From Planctomycetota bacterium (GTDB taxonomy: Bacteria; Planctomycetota; UBA1135; UBA2386): a stretch of DNA of 64,000 nt. The DNA lies in the NCBI GenBank assembly GCA_020849665.1, contig JADLFX010000105.1, forward strand, positions 89,161 through 153,160. Reading direction: 5' to 3'. Below the pieces are notes generated by a model. It was not told the DNA's origin. It was given only the letters and a program-made list of their open reading frames with translations, and did not search any database. Made by a program: the position numbers and the translations under genes. Shown here piece by piece: positions 16,382-25,025 of the stretch; position 1 is the first letter of the stretch; each line of letters opens with the position of its first letter.

Positions 16382-17641
16382 ATGGACACCGCCCAGACCG
16401 CCGAGCTGGTGGCGATCGGGGACGAACTCACCCTGGGCCGTCTCACCGACTCCAACAGCGGCGAGATCGCCCGCAGCCTGCAGGACGCCGGCGTGCGGGC
16501 GTTGCGCTTCCAGGTGGTGGGCGACGACCTGGACGAGATCGTGACAGCGCTGACCTCCGCCTCCCGGCGTGCGGGATTCGTGCTCGCCACCGGAGGCCTC
16601 GGCCCGACCGGGGACGATCGTACGCGCGAGGCCGCGGCGCTGGCTGCCGGGGTGGGGCTCGTGTTCCACGAGACCGCCTGGCAGCAGGTCTGCGCACGGT
16701 TCCGGGCGCGCGGCCGCGAGCCCAGCCCCAGCAACCGGCAGCAGGCGTACGCGCCCGCCGGCGCGGAGGTGCTGGAGAACCACTGGGGGACCGCGCCGGG
16801 GTTCACCATGCTGCTCGGGCCGGCTCGGCTCTTCGTCCTGCCGGGCGTGCCGGCGGAGATGCGCGAGATGCTCCGCCATCACGTGCTGCCGAGGGTGCGC
16901 CTGGCGATCGGCGACACCAGCGCGCTGGCGATCCGCACGTTCCACGTCGTCGGCGCCACCGAGGCGGAGATCGGCGAGCGGATCACCGAGTTCCTGGCGG
17001 AGGGCCACCGGCCGCGGGTCGGCATCACGGCGCAGAACGGCAAGTACACGATCCGGATCGTGGCCGAGGCGGGGGAACGCGCGCTCGCCGATGCGCAGGC
17101 GCAGCGGGTCGCCGACGCGATCCGTGGCCGCCTCGGTGCCATGGTCCTCTACGAGGGCGAGGACTCCATGGCGCAGCGCGTGGGGCGGCTGCTGATCGAG
17201 CACGAGGTGTCGTTTGCCCTGGCCGAGTCCTGCACCGGCGGGCTCCTGGCCGCGGAGCTGAGTTCCGTCCCCGGCATCTCCCAGGTGTTCCAGGAGGGGT
17301 TCGTCACGTACTCGAACGCGGCGAAGACCGCGCGCCTGGGCGTGGACCAGGATCTCCTGGACCGGCACGGTGCGGTCTCCGTGCAGGTCGCCGAGGCGAT
17401 GGCCAGGGGCGCGGCGCAGCGCGCCGGGGTGCGGCTCGCACTCGCCATCACCGGCATCGCCGGCCCCGGCGGCGGCACCCCCGACAAGCCGGTCGGCACG
17501 ACCTGCTTCGGCCTCTGCCTGGATGGCCGCGCCGAGGCGTGGCAGCAGCGCTTCCCCGACCTGGGACGCGAGTTCCTGCGTCGCCGCGCCATCGTGGAAG
17601 TGCTGGCCGCCGTGCTGAGAAAGTTGCCCCCGGGCATGTGA
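16382..17641 (+). CDS. cinA: CinA family protein (NMN amidohydrolase / ADP-ribose pyrophosphatase type)
   Basis: A 419-residue two-domain CinA. Residues 1 to about 170 are a MoaB/MogA-like domain (LVAIGDELTLGR, TGGLGPTGDDRTRE, FVLPGVPAEM) and the last 160 residues are the CinA-C domain, which deamidates nicotinamide mononucleotide to NaMN (ALAESCTGGLLAAELSSVPG, GIAGPGGGTPDKPVG). It therefore likely works in pyridine-nucleotide salvage. The start lies 1 nt after the tatC stop, so the pair is co-transcribed, an arrangement with no obvious shared function. Confidence 0.92.
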   Translation: MDTAQTAELVAIGDELTLGRLTDSNSGEIARSLQDAGVRALRFQVVGDDLDEIVTALTSASRRAGFVLATGGLGPTGDDRTREAAALAAGVGLVFHETAWQQVCARFRARGREPSPSNRQQAYAPAGAEVLENHWGTAPGFTMLLGPARLFVLPGVPAEMREMLRHHVLPRVRLAIGDTSALAIRTFHVVGATEAEIGERITEFLAEGHRPRVGITAQNGKYTIRIVAEAGERALADAQAQRVADAIRGRLGAMVLYEGEDSMAQRVGRLLIEHEVSFALAESCTGGLLAAELSSVPGISQVFQEGFVTYSNAAKTARLGVDQDLLDRHGAVSVQVAEAMARGAAQRAGVRLALAITGIAGPGGGTPDKPVGTTCFGLCLDGRAEAWQQRFPDLGREFLRRRAIVEVLAAVLRKLPPGM

Positions 17642-17659
17642 CTTCACGGCGGCACTTGC

Positions 17660-17665
17660 TATCTT
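17660..17665 (+). promoter_or_regulatory. -10 element of the first tRNA-Gln
   Basis: TATCTT lies 22 nt before the mature 5' end of the tRNA, the expected place for a -10 box giving a short 5' leader. The preceding GC of GCTATCTT matches the GCTA-N3-T pattern seen at several other starts here. Confidence 0.4.
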
Positions 17666-17687
17666 CCCCGCCTCCCCGGACCGGCGA

Positions 17688-17762
17688 TTCGGGATGGTGT
17701 AATCGGTAGCACAGCAGACTCTGACTCTGCTAGTCTAGGTTCGAGTCCTAGTCCCGAAACCA
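17688..17762 (+). tRNA. tRNA-Gln (CTG)
   Basis: Full cloverleaf. The acceptor TTCGGGA pairs with TCCCGAA (17752-17758), then discriminator A and encoded CCA. The D stem is GTG/CAC. The anticodon stem GCAGA/TCTGC encloses loop CTCTGAC, giving anticodon CTG. The T stem CTAGG/CCTAG encloses TTCGAGT. It reads CAG codons. Confidence 0.95.
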
Positions 17763-17853
17763 CTTCGTCGCGCCCGTGGCCCGTACGCACCAGGGCGCCC
17801 CTCCGGGGAAGTTGCCGGGGTCCTGGCGTGCGCGCGTGGCGCCTGGCCCACGC

Positions 17854-17859
17854 TACGCT
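17854..17859 (+). promoter_or_regulatory. -10 element of the second tRNA-Gln
   Basis: TACGCT (within CGCTACGCTCC) ends 20 nt before the second tRNA. The same GCTACGCT string precedes the gene at 45970, so it may be a typical -10 form in this genome. A separate promoter would let the two tRNAs be expressed independently. Confidence 0.35.
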
Positions 17860-17879
17860 CCCCGCCGCTCGACCCGCGC

Positions 17880-17953
17880 TACCCGGTGGTGTAACGGCAG
17901 CACAGGAGGTTTTGGTCCTCCTAGTTCAGGTTCGAATCCTGACCGGGTAACCA
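17880..17953 (+). tRNA. tRNA-Gln (TTG)
   Basis: Full cloverleaf. The acceptor TACCCGG pairs with CCGGGTA (17943-17949), then discriminator A and encoded CCA. The D stem is GTG/CAC. The anticodon stem GGAGG/CCTCC encloses TTTTGGT, giving anticodon TTG. The T stem TCAGG/CCTGA encloses TTCGAAT. It reads CAA (and by wobble CAG) codons and lies 117 bp after the CTG isoacceptor. Confidence 0.95.
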
Positions 17954-18045
17954 TCGTCGCTGCGGCTCCCGGACCTCGCGTCTCACACCTGGCAGCCCGA
18001 GCCCGTATCCAACCCCACGGCGACCACCTCGATGCCGTCCTGACG

Positions 18046-19779
18046 ATGAACACGCTGCGCCCCCTCTCTGCGTTCCTCACCTCCGCCCTCCTGACCCTGG
18101 CTCCGGTCGCGGCGCAGGTCGCGCCCGACTTGGCCGAGCGGATCAAGCACGAGGGCCTCCAGAACAGCAAGGTCATGGACTACCTCCGCGACCTGACCGC
18201 CAACATCGGGCACCGGCTCACCGGCTCGGACAACTTCACGCGGGCCTGCGAGTGGGCAGCGGAGGAGTTCGAGAAGATGGGGTTGAGCAACGTCCACCTG
18301 CACCACTGGGCCGATTGGCCGGTGGTGTGGAACCGCGAGCAGTGGATCGGGCGGGTGCTGTCGCCGGTGAACCTGGAGCTGCAGGTGGCAACGGAGGCCT
18401 GGACCGCCGGTACCGCCGGTCGCGTCCCGGGGCGCCTCGTCCTGCCGCCGAAGACCGCCGAGGAGATCGATGCATTCGGTGAGGGCTGGAAGCAGTGCTA
18501 CGTGCTCGTGCCGCGCGTGGGCACCCGCCCCAACCCCAACCTGCTGCGCACCCTGGAGACGAAGGGTGTACTCGGCTTCGTGCGCAGCGGCTGGGACGGC
18601 GACGCCAAGTTCCCGACCCGCCTCCGCGTGTTCGGCAACCAGAACGTGACCTGGGAGAGGCGGCCCACGGTGCCGCAGATCAAGGTGCGCTCCGACCAGT
18701 TCGATGAGCTGGTCGCGATGCTCGAGGAGCACCAGCGCGGCGAGGGTCCCGAGGTGACGGTCGAGTTCGACATCCGCAACCGCTGGCGCAAGGGTCCGAT
18801 CGCCCTCCACAACGTCATCGCCGAGATCCCGGGCTCCGAGAAGCCGGACGAGGTGGTGGTCGTGTGCGGCCACCTCGATTCCTGGCACCAGGCCCAGGGC
18901 ACCACCGACAACGGCACCGGCACCACGAGCACGATGGAGGCCGCCCGCATCCTGGCAGCCGTGGGGGCCCGGCCCAAGCGCACGATCCGCTTCATGCTCT
19001 GGGGTGGCGAGGAGCAGGGCCTGCTCGGCTCCAACGCCTACGTCACCAAGCACCGCACCCAGATGGACAAGGTCTCCGCGGTGTTCAACCACGACACCGG
19101 CACCAACTGGGCACACTCGCTCACGATCACCGAGGCGATGGAGCCGGCGATGCGGCAGGTGATCGAGCCCGTCCTCTCGATGCAGGCGCCCGATCCCGGC
19201 TTCGAGGGCCCGGTGTTCGAGCTGCGCGTGCAGAAGCAGATCTCCGGCGGCGGCGGCTCCGACCACGCCTCGTTCCTGCGCGCCGGCGTGCCGGCGTTCC
19301 CCTGGGGCCTGCGCGGACGCAGCAACTACTTCCAGTACACCTGGCACACCCAGTGGGACACGTTCGACGTGGCGATCCCCGAGTACCAGCGCCACACCTC
19401 GACCGTGATCGCACTCGTGGCGCTGGGAGTGGCCAACCTGCCCGAGCTGCTGCCGCGCGAGGGGGTCGTCCGGTCCGGCGGGGGAACCGACGCGAAGTCG
19501 ATCCTGGAGGGGATGTTGGGCGTCGAGCTGGAGGAACTGACCGTCAAGACCGTGCGCGCCGACGGCGTGGCGCAGAAGGCGGGCTTCCGCAACGGCGACC
19601 AGATCGTCGCGATGGGGGAGGTGGAGGTCGCCCGGGCGCGCGACGTCCTCGTCCAGATGCGGGAGCAGCAGCCACCCTTCCTCGTGAAGGTGCGGCGCGG
19701 CGACGCCCTGGTCGTACTGCCCATGGATCGCCCGGCCGCGGCCGCCAGCCGTCCGGCGGCACGGCGCGATGGCGAGTGA
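18046..19779 (+). CDS. Secreted M28 family metallopeptidase with C-terminal PDZ domain
   Basis: A 577-residue exported zinc aminopeptidase or carboxypeptidase. A cleavable signal peptide ends at about residue 22 (APVAAQ). An M28 catalytic domain follows: CGHLDSWHQAQG near 274 and TDNGTGT supply a His and Asp, GGEEQG near 320 holds the catalytic Glu, and WHTQWDT near 434 gives the last His. A protease-associated-like insert lies between residues 90 and 200. Residues about 490-565 form a PDZ domain (AGFRNGDQIVAMGEVEV). The ATG at 18046 is chosen because earlier starts would run through the tRNA. It probably degrades peptides in the periplasm or outside the cell. Confidence 0.9.
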   Translation: MNTLRPLSAFLTSALLTLAPVAAQVAPDLAERIKHEGLQNSKVMDYLRDLTANIGHRLTGSDNFTRACEWAAEEFEKMGLSNVHLHHWADWPVVWNREQWIGRVLSPVNLELQVATEAWTAGTAGRVPGRLVLPPKTAEEIDAFGEGWKQCYVLVPRVGTRPNPNLLRTLETKGVLGFVRSGWDGDAKFPTRLRVFGNQNVTWERRPTVPQIKVRSDQFDELVAMLEEHQRGEGPEVTVEFDIRNRWRKGPIALHNVIAEIPGSEKPDEVVVVCGHLDSWHQAQGTTDNGTGTTSTMEAARILAAVGARPKRTIRFMLWGGEEQGLLGSNAYVTKHRTQMDKVSAVFNHDTGTNWAHSLTITEAMEPAMRQVIEPVLSMQAPDPGFEGPVFELRVQKQISGGGGSDHASFLRAGVPAFPWGLRGRSNYFQYTWHTQWDTFDVAIPEYQRHTSTVIALVALGVANLPELLPREGVVRSGGGTDAKSILEGMLGVELEELTVKTVRADGVAQKAGFRNGDQIVAMGEVEVARARDVLVQMREQQPPFLVKVRRGDALVVLPMDRPAAAASRPAARRDGE

Positions 19780-19943
19780 GCCTCCTGCCGCACCGCGATC
19801 CAGCCTCCGATCTGCACCCTTCCGTGCGTTGCGGGGTCGCCCGGCGCGCGGGCGCGGCGCAGTCGCAAAACGAGAAGCAAGTCGCGGTGCCATGAGGGGT
19901 TGTGCCGAAGTACCCCCTTCGGATGCCCGTCCGGGGACCGTGC

Positions 19944-19949
19944 TATAGT
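19944..19949 (+). promoter_or_regulatory. Candidate -10 element upstream of the radical SAM gene
   Basis: TATAGT, preceded by TGC (extended -10 form), ends 32 nt before the radical SAM start. No clear -35 was found. It is one of the few TA-rich strings in the 202-bp gap after the peptidase gene. Confidence 0.4.
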
Positions 19950-19981
19950 TCCGCGGGTCACCCGGGAGCCGCAGCGACGCA

Positions 19982-21556
19982 ATGAGAATCACCCTGATCC
20001 ACCCGCCGGTCTACATCAACAAGCATGGACTGACGGCGTTGCGGCCCAGCCTTCCACTGGGATTGGCCTACATCGCCGCGGTCCTGCGGGAGGATGGGCA
20101 CGAAGTCGGGGTCGTGGATGCGCTCGGCCTGGCGCCGAAGCAGATGGTGCCCGAGGGGGACATCTGGCGGCTGGGGCTCTCGCCCGAGGAGATTGTGGCC
20201 CGGATCCCCGCGGACGTGCAGGCCATCGGGGTGACGAGCATGTGGTCGTACTCCTGGCCGATCGTCCGGGAGCTGCTCCGCGCCATCAAGGCACGCTTCG
20301 CCAAGGTGCCGCTGGTCTGCGGCGGTGAGCACTTCACCGCGGTCACCGAACTCTCGATGGAGCAGGCACCCATCGACTACGTGGTCATGGGCGAGGGAGA
20401 GGAGACCGCGATCGCGCTGTTCCGCGCCCTCGAACTGGGCATCGACACGACCGTCGTGCCCGGTGTCGCCTGGCGCGACGCGCAGGGCCACGTGGTCAAG
20501 AACCCGCGCCGCGACCGCATCCGCGCCATCGACGAGATCCCCTGGCCCGCCTGGGACCTCTTCGACGTGCAGGCCTACGACGAGAACAAGCTGGTCACCG
20601 GGATCCACTACGGGCGCACGGTTCCGATCCTAGCCACGCGGGGCTGCCCGTACCAGTGCACCTACTGCAGCTCGCCCAACATGTGGACCACGCGCTGGTT
20701 CGCACGCGAGCCGAAGGATGTCGCGGACGAGATCGAGTTCAACGTGCGCCGGTTCGGCGCCAGCAACTTCCCGTTCCAGGACCTGACGGCGATCCTCAAG
20801 AAGGACTGGGTGGTCGCGTTCACCAAGGAGATCCTGGCCCGCGGCCTGCAGATCAGCTGGCAACTGCCGGCTGGTACGCGCTCCGAGATCGTGGACGACG
20901 AGGTCGCGCGCCTGCTCCACGCATCCGGCTGCCGCTCGGTGAACTTCGCGCCGGAATCCGGCTCGGAGCGCACGCGCAAGCACATGAAGAAGATGCTGAC
21001 CGACGACAAGCTGTTCCGCGCGGTGCACGCCGCCGTGAAGAACGGGCTGAACGTCGGCTGCTTCCTGGTGCTGGGCTACCCGACCGACGAGGCCGAGGAC
21101 ATGCGCGCCACGGTGCGCATGATCCGGCGCCTGGCCCGTGCCGGCGTCGACGACGTGTCGGCGGGGTTCTTCTTCCCGCTGCCCAGCACGGAGATCTATC
21201 ACCAGCTGGTGAAGGAAGGGCGGATCCAGATGTCCGACGCCTTCCTGAAGCTGCCGATCTACGTGCACAACAAGTTCATGACCGAGGATCGCAAGTACAC
21301 GCCCCACCTGAGCGCGCGGCAGCTCACGATGTGGAAGTACTGGATCGTCGCCAACTTCTACCTCACCTCGTTCGTGACCCGCCCCGGGCGCGTGTTCCGC
21401 ATCCTGTGGAACTTCCTGCGTGGCCGGGAGACCTCGAAGATGGAGTCGTTCCTCCAGGAGACGCGGCGCAAGTTCAGCCTGCGCCTGCGGCGCAAGAAGG
21501 ATGCTCCGGTGCAGCCGGAGGGGGCGCCGAGCGCGCGCCAGCCCACGCCGGTGTGA
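19982..21556 (+). CDS. B12-binding-domain radical SAM protein
   Basis: A 524-residue radical SAM enzyme of the BchE/hopanoid-methylase-like class. The N-terminal about 150 residues have the cobalamin-domain layout (LIHPPV, SLPLGLAYIAAVLREDGHEV, VCGGEHFTA) but no obvious DxHxxG histidine, so cobalamin may bind base-off without a protein ligand or not at all. The radical SAM core starts at about 215 with CPYQCTYC (C222, C226, C229) for the 4Fe-4S cluster, then PESGSERTRKHMKK and GYPTDEAED. The C-terminus is basic. Substrate unknown; family members act on lipids, pigments or peptide antibiotics. Confidence 0.88.
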   Translation: MRITLIHPPVYINKHGLTALRPSLPLGLAYIAAVLREDGHEVGVVDALGLAPKQMVPEGDIWRLGLSPEEIVARIPADVQAIGVTSMWSYSWPIVRELLRAIKARFAKVPLVCGGEHFTAVTELSMEQAPIDYVVMGEGEETAIALFRALELGIDTTVVPGVAWRDAQGHVVKNPRRDRIRAIDEIPWPAWDLFDVQAYDENKLVTGIHYGRTVPILATRGCPYQCTYCSSPNMWTTRWFAREPKDVADEIEFNVRRFGASNFPFQDLTAILKKDWVVAFTKEILARGLQISWQLPAGTRSEIVDDEVARLLHASGCRSVNFAPESGSERTRKHMKKMLTDDKLFRAVHAAVKNGLNVGCFLVLGYPTDEAEDMRATVRMIRRLARAGVDDVSAGFFFPLPSTEIYHQLVKEGRIQMSDAFLKLPIYVHNKFMTEDRKYTPHLSARQLTMWKYWIVANFYLTSFVTRPGRVFRILWNFLRGRETSKMESFLQETRRKFSLRLRRKKDAPVQPEGAPSARQPTPV

Positions 21557-21560
21557 CCGA

Positions 21561-21583
21561 GGCGCCGCGCAGCCGGCGGCGCC
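21561..21583. terminator. Hairpin between convergent genes
   Basis: An 8-bp perfect stem (GGCGCCGC with GCGGCGCC, 7-nt loop) fills the 37-bp gap between the convergent radical SAM and glycosyltransferase genes. It lacks a T run, and being symmetric could act in both directions. Confidence 0.35.
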
Positions 21584-21593
21584 GGGCGGCGGT

Positions 21594-22787
21594 TCAGCGT
21601 GTCTGCAGCGCCGCCTGGATCGTGGCGATCTGCGCGGCCGCAGCCTGGCTGGGTGAGAGGTGGGCGAGCGCCCACTGCCGCGCGGTGCGACCGTCGCGCG
21701 CGGCGATGTCGGCGTGCTGGAGCAGCTCGACGGTGCTGCGCGTGAGGGACTCGAGCTCCTCGTGGCGGCGCACGGCGCCCTCCGGGGCGCTCACGCCGCG
21801 CAGCCCCAGGCCGTTGGCGATCACCGGGATCCCGTAGCCGAGGGCAGTGAACACCTTGATCCGGCTTCCCGCACCGGAGAACGCGGGGGCCACCAGACAG
21901 CGCGCCTGGGTGAACAGGTCGCGCAGATCCTGCACGTAGCCGACGAAGCGGATGCCCGGCAGGTCTCCCAGGGACTTCACGTCGCCACTGGCGCGCGGAC
22001 CCGCGAGGAGCAGCTCGGCCTGCGGCGACTTGCGCCGCACTCGCGGCCAGAGTTCCCGCGCCAGGAACGTCGCGGTCTCAGGATTGGGATGGTGCGTGTA
22101 GTCGCCCAGGAACACGGCGCGGGCCGGCGCGGAGCCTGGATCGACCGGTACGGCGGGGAGCAGCACGACGGGCGGGCGCACGCCGACCGGCCGGCCGAGC
22201 ACCTGCTGCAGGCGCTCGGCGTCGGGCTCGGTGAGTGCCTGCACCAGCGTCGCCTTCGGGTAGTGGGCGCGCACGTACTGGAGCCAGAGACGGCGGTCCC
22301 GTGCGCGGCCCATGTTGGTGCCGGCGATGGCGGTGCTGCCACCCTGGCCATGCTCGTGGTCGGTGAGGACCGTGGGCCAGTCCTGGAGGGCGTCCAGGTA
22401 CTGGGCCATGATCGAGAACTCCACGAGCACGACATCGGGACGGAAGCGTTGGCCCACGCGCCGCAGGAGGTCCGCCATCGCCGGGGTCCAGAACTTCGCG
22501 GCGACCAGCGGTTTGCCCTGCGCTCCCCAGCGCCAGAGCATGCGCGCGTGGTGGACCAGCATCTGGCGCCGGCTCAGGTCGTAGCGCTGGGGGAGGGTGA
22601 TGGCCTGGGAGAAGGCAAGTCCCTGCGTGGGCTGGCTCTGCCAGCGGATCTCGGACGGCCGCAGGAACGAAACCAGGCCGACTTCGGCGTGCTGGGTCAG
22701 TCCAGCGAGGAACGACCCGAGATAGACGGCGCCCCCGTGGGTGGCCTCGGGGTGGGGCAGGAAGGGGCTCGCGACCAGGATCCGCAA
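21594..22787 (-). CDS. Glycosyltransferase family 4-like, GT-B fold
   Basis: A 397-residue protein with the GT-B pattern: RILVASPFLPHPEATHGGAV at the start, VVLVEFSIMAQYLD and DHEHGQGG in the first domain, then FLGDYTHHPNPETATFLA, ELLLAGPRASG, GIRFVGYVQDL, a donor-site stretch SGAGSRIKVFTALGYGIPVIA, and an ERLQQ-rich helix. This is the arrangement of PEP-CTERM/exopolysaccharide sugar transferases. The start is unusual: the only codon near the first beta strand is TTG at 22787; upstream in-frame residues are Pro/Arg-rich and unlike any GT. Substrate unknown. Confidence 0.8.
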   Translation of the reverse strand: MRILVASPFLPHPEATHGGAVYLGSFLAGLTQHAEVGLVSFLRPSEIRWQSQPTQGLAFSQAITLPQRYDLSRRQMLVHHARMLWRWGAQGKPLVAAKFWTPAMADLLRRVGQRFRPDVVLVEFSIMAQYLDALQDWPTVLTDHEHGQGGSTAIAGTNMGRARDRRLWLQYVRAHYPKATLVQALTEPDAERLQQVLGRPVGVRPPVVLLPAVPVDPGSAPARAVFLGDYTHHPNPETATFLARELWPRVRRKSPQAELLLAGPRASGDVKSLGDLPGIRFVGYVQDLRDLFTQARCLVAPAFSGAGSRIKVFTALGYGIPVIANGLGLRGVSAPEGAVRRHEELESLTRSTVELLQHADIAARDGRTARQWALAHLSPSQAAAAQIATIQAALQTR

Positions 22788-23345
22788 GGAGGGGCGAAGG
22801 TTACCCGCTGGATGGAATCGGCAAGGGATCCCTTCCCCGAGGGCTCGAGCCCAGGCGGCCGGTGGCCGTGGTCCGGTCTGCCCGGCACCGGGTCTCCACG
22901 GGTCCGGCGGTGCAGCGGAAGCGGGCTGCCGGGGCCCCGGGGGGTCGAGGTCAGGGGTTCTCCTCGCGGGGGAGCCTGGACCGGCGGGGCCCCGGGGATG
23001 CGGCGTGCCAGCCTGGCCGGACCTGGACCGGGCGCCCCTCTGGAGGCCGGGGTCTGCCAGATCGGCGCTTGCCGCCGGGAGGTGCCGGGAAGCGACGGTT
23101 CCGCACGGGGCCATGCCAGCGGCATCTCATGCCTGTGGAATCCGTGGGGATTGCGTCAAGAGATCTTAACCGCCAGAAAATCAAGGCGTTGTGGCAGGTT
23201 CACACCCCATGCAATCCCTGTTCCACCCACCTTCTCAAGGTGACAGCGGCGCGCAAGGCGTGCCATAATCCCGCCCACTTCTCACCTGGTGGGTCGGACA
23301 CCCTTCGCCGGCTGAGCACGCTACACCTCGCGGGTTCCTTGGAGC
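22788..23345. other. 558-bp divergent intergenic region
   Basis: I see no convincing gene. The first 350 bp are extremely GC-rich with G-runs. The stretch 23150-23235 is clearly AT-richer than its surroundings (AGATCTTAACC, GAAAATCAAGG), and a plausible promoter for the HEAT-repeat gene follows (23240-23269). Confidence 0.5.
23240..23269 (+). promoter_or_regulatory. Candidate promoter of the HEAT-repeat gene
   Basis: GTGACA (23240-23245), 18-bp spacer, then CATAAT (23264-23269) preceded by TGC. It would give a leader of about 70 nt to the start at 23346. Confidence 0.4.
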
Positions 23346-24950
23346 ATGAACGACACGATCAAGGCCGTCCTTCGGATCCTCGAGCAGGGGACTCCTGAAC
23401 TCCGCATCGCCGCGGCCCAGGTGCTCGGCGAGCTGCGCGTCGGGGACACCGCGGTGGTGCAAGCCCTTTCTGGAGCGGTGGAACGCTCCGAGGACATCCT
23501 CGCGCCCTTCGCGGTAGACGCCTTGGCGAAGATCGGCACCGCCCCCGCACTCGGGGTGCTCGTGCGGCGCCTCACGCCTCCGGGCGCACTCGCGGACCGC
23601 GTCGCCCTTGGACTGGTCCGCGCCGGAGCGGCCGCGCTGCCGCTCCTCACCGAGGCGTTCACGCTCGCCGGCGCCGACACGCAGATCCGCATCCTCGGCA
23701 TCCTGGCCAAGAACCTGCAGAAGGAAGCGTTGACCTTGGTGCAGAAGGCGCTCTTCGCTCCCGACCGCGGCGTCGCCGAGCGCGCGGCCGACATCATCCA
23801 AGCGGCGCTCGGCGAGCTGAGCGACGGCCAGCGCAAGAACCTCGTGGAGAGCATCGGCAAGGTGCTCGGCAAGGACGGCGACGTGTCGCCGGAGGTGCAG
23901 GGCCGTCTGCTGCGCCTCCTGACCCTCGCGGATGCGTCCGGTGCCAAGGCCCTGCTCCTTCGGATGGCGCAGCCCAAGCAGCTCGCGGCCGTGCGCGTGG
24001 CCGCGATCGAGGGTCTGCGGAAGGCGACCCTCACCGCCGCCCAGGCCGAACAACTGCTGGCCTACCTGGAAGAGACCGATCCGCTGCTCTTCGAACCGCT
24101 GCTCGCGACTCTCGAGGCGCAGGCCTGGGGTGCAGGAGTCGGTCCCCGCCTGCGCCGGCTGCTCGACCACGAGCGCGAGGACGTGCGGCTCTTCGCGCTC
24201 CGTGCGCTGCGCCACGCGCCGGGCCCCGACCTGGTGAAGCCCTGCCTCCAGCATCTGTCCAACGGTTCGCCTGCGTTCCGCGAAGCCGCTTGCGGCGTCC
24301 TGGCGCAGCTGCCCGCAGCCCTGGATGGCGTCATGAAGGCGTTCCAAGGGGAGCGGAACCCAGAGCGTGCGCGCGCCTACGGCCAGGGCCTCGTGGCCAT
24401 GAAGGCGCACGTCAAGAAGGCGATGGTGCGCGCCATGGCGGAGAAGTCCAGCAAGGCGCTCTCCGCAGGGGAACCGCTGGGTGTGGTTGCGTTCGAGACC
24501 CTCCAGCAGGTCGCACCCGAGGAGAGCGGTGCGGCATTCCTCGACAAGGCCCTGCGCCTGCGGCGCGCCCGCCGCTGGGACGAGGCCCTGCAGATCCTCT
24601 TGCGCCTCGCCCAGGCATCCGACGCCGGCACCGAGGCACGCTACCAGCTAGCGCTCACCCGCCTGCTCGCCGACCAGAGCCGCCCGGATCTCGCCGTGCG
24701 CGAGTCAGGCGATGCCACCATGGGGCACTTTGCACGGCTGGTGCGCGAGGGCTTCCCGCTGATCGAGCGTCTGCGCAAGGAGGGTCAGGTCACCCCCGAC
24801 GCCCTGTTGCGGATCGGCAGGCACTTCGCCGAGGCCGCCGGGCAGGAGCGCCGCTTCGGCGCCGAGATGCTGCAATTCGTCGCCACCCGGCACGGACGGG
24901 GCAAGGCGGGCGAAGAGGCACGCCAGATGCTCCGCACGGCCCACTTCTGA
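23346..24950 (+). CDS. HEAT-repeat protein, unknown function
   Basis: A 534-residue, almost wholly helical protein with no signal peptide or membrane segment. Repeated two-helix units of 30-40 residues are visible from the start (for example ELRIAAAQVLGELRVGDTAVV and EDVRLFALRALRHAPGPDLV) up to about residue 380. The C-terminal 130 residues look more TPR-like (RRARRWDEALQILLRLAQASDAGTEARYQLAL). Such solenoids are protein-binding scaffolds. It is monocistronic, convergent with the phosphatidylserine decarboxylase gene, and offers no clue to its partner. Confidence 0.75.
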   Translation: MNDTIKAVLRILEQGTPELRIAAAQVLGELRVGDTAVVQALSGAVERSEDILAPFAVDALAKIGTAPALGVLVRRLTPPGALADRVALGLVRAGAAALPLLTEAFTLAGADTQIRILGILAKNLQKEALTLVQKALFAPDRGVAERAADIIQAALGELSDGQRKNLVESIGKVLGKDGDVSPEVQGRLLRLLTLADASGAKALLLRMAQPKQLAAVRVAAIEGLRKATLTAAQAEQLLAYLEETDPLLFEPLLATLEAQAWGAGVGPRLRRLLDHEREDVRLFALRALRHAPGPDLVKPCLQHLSNGSPAFREAACGVLAQLPAALDGVMKAFQGERNPERARAYGQGLVAMKAHVKKAMVRAMAEKSSKALSAGEPLGVVAFETLQQVAPEESGAAFLDKALRLRRARRWDEALQILLRLAQASDAGTEARYQLALTRLLADQSRPDLAVRESGDATMGHFARLVREGFPLIERLRKEGQVTPDALLRIGRHFAEAAGQERRFGAEMLQFVATRHGRGKAGEEARQMLRTAHF

Positions 24951-24951
24951 A

Positions 24952-24982
24952 CCGGGCCCTCGGGCGCGGCAGAACGGCCCGG
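24952..24982. terminator. Hairpin between convergent genes
   Basis: CCGGGCC and GGCCCGG form a 7-bp stem around a 17-nt loop just after the HEAT-repeat stop and before the end of psd. No T run. Confidence 0.3.
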
Positions 24983-25025
24983 AGTGTCCGGATGGCGCTG
25001 CGGTCCGCGTGTGGGTCCCCGCTGC

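Noticed and set aside
23150..23260. Possible tRNA or tmRNA remnant in the AT-richer island
   Set aside because: GGTTCACACCCC recalls a T-arm, but no cloverleaf or CCA end can be drawn.
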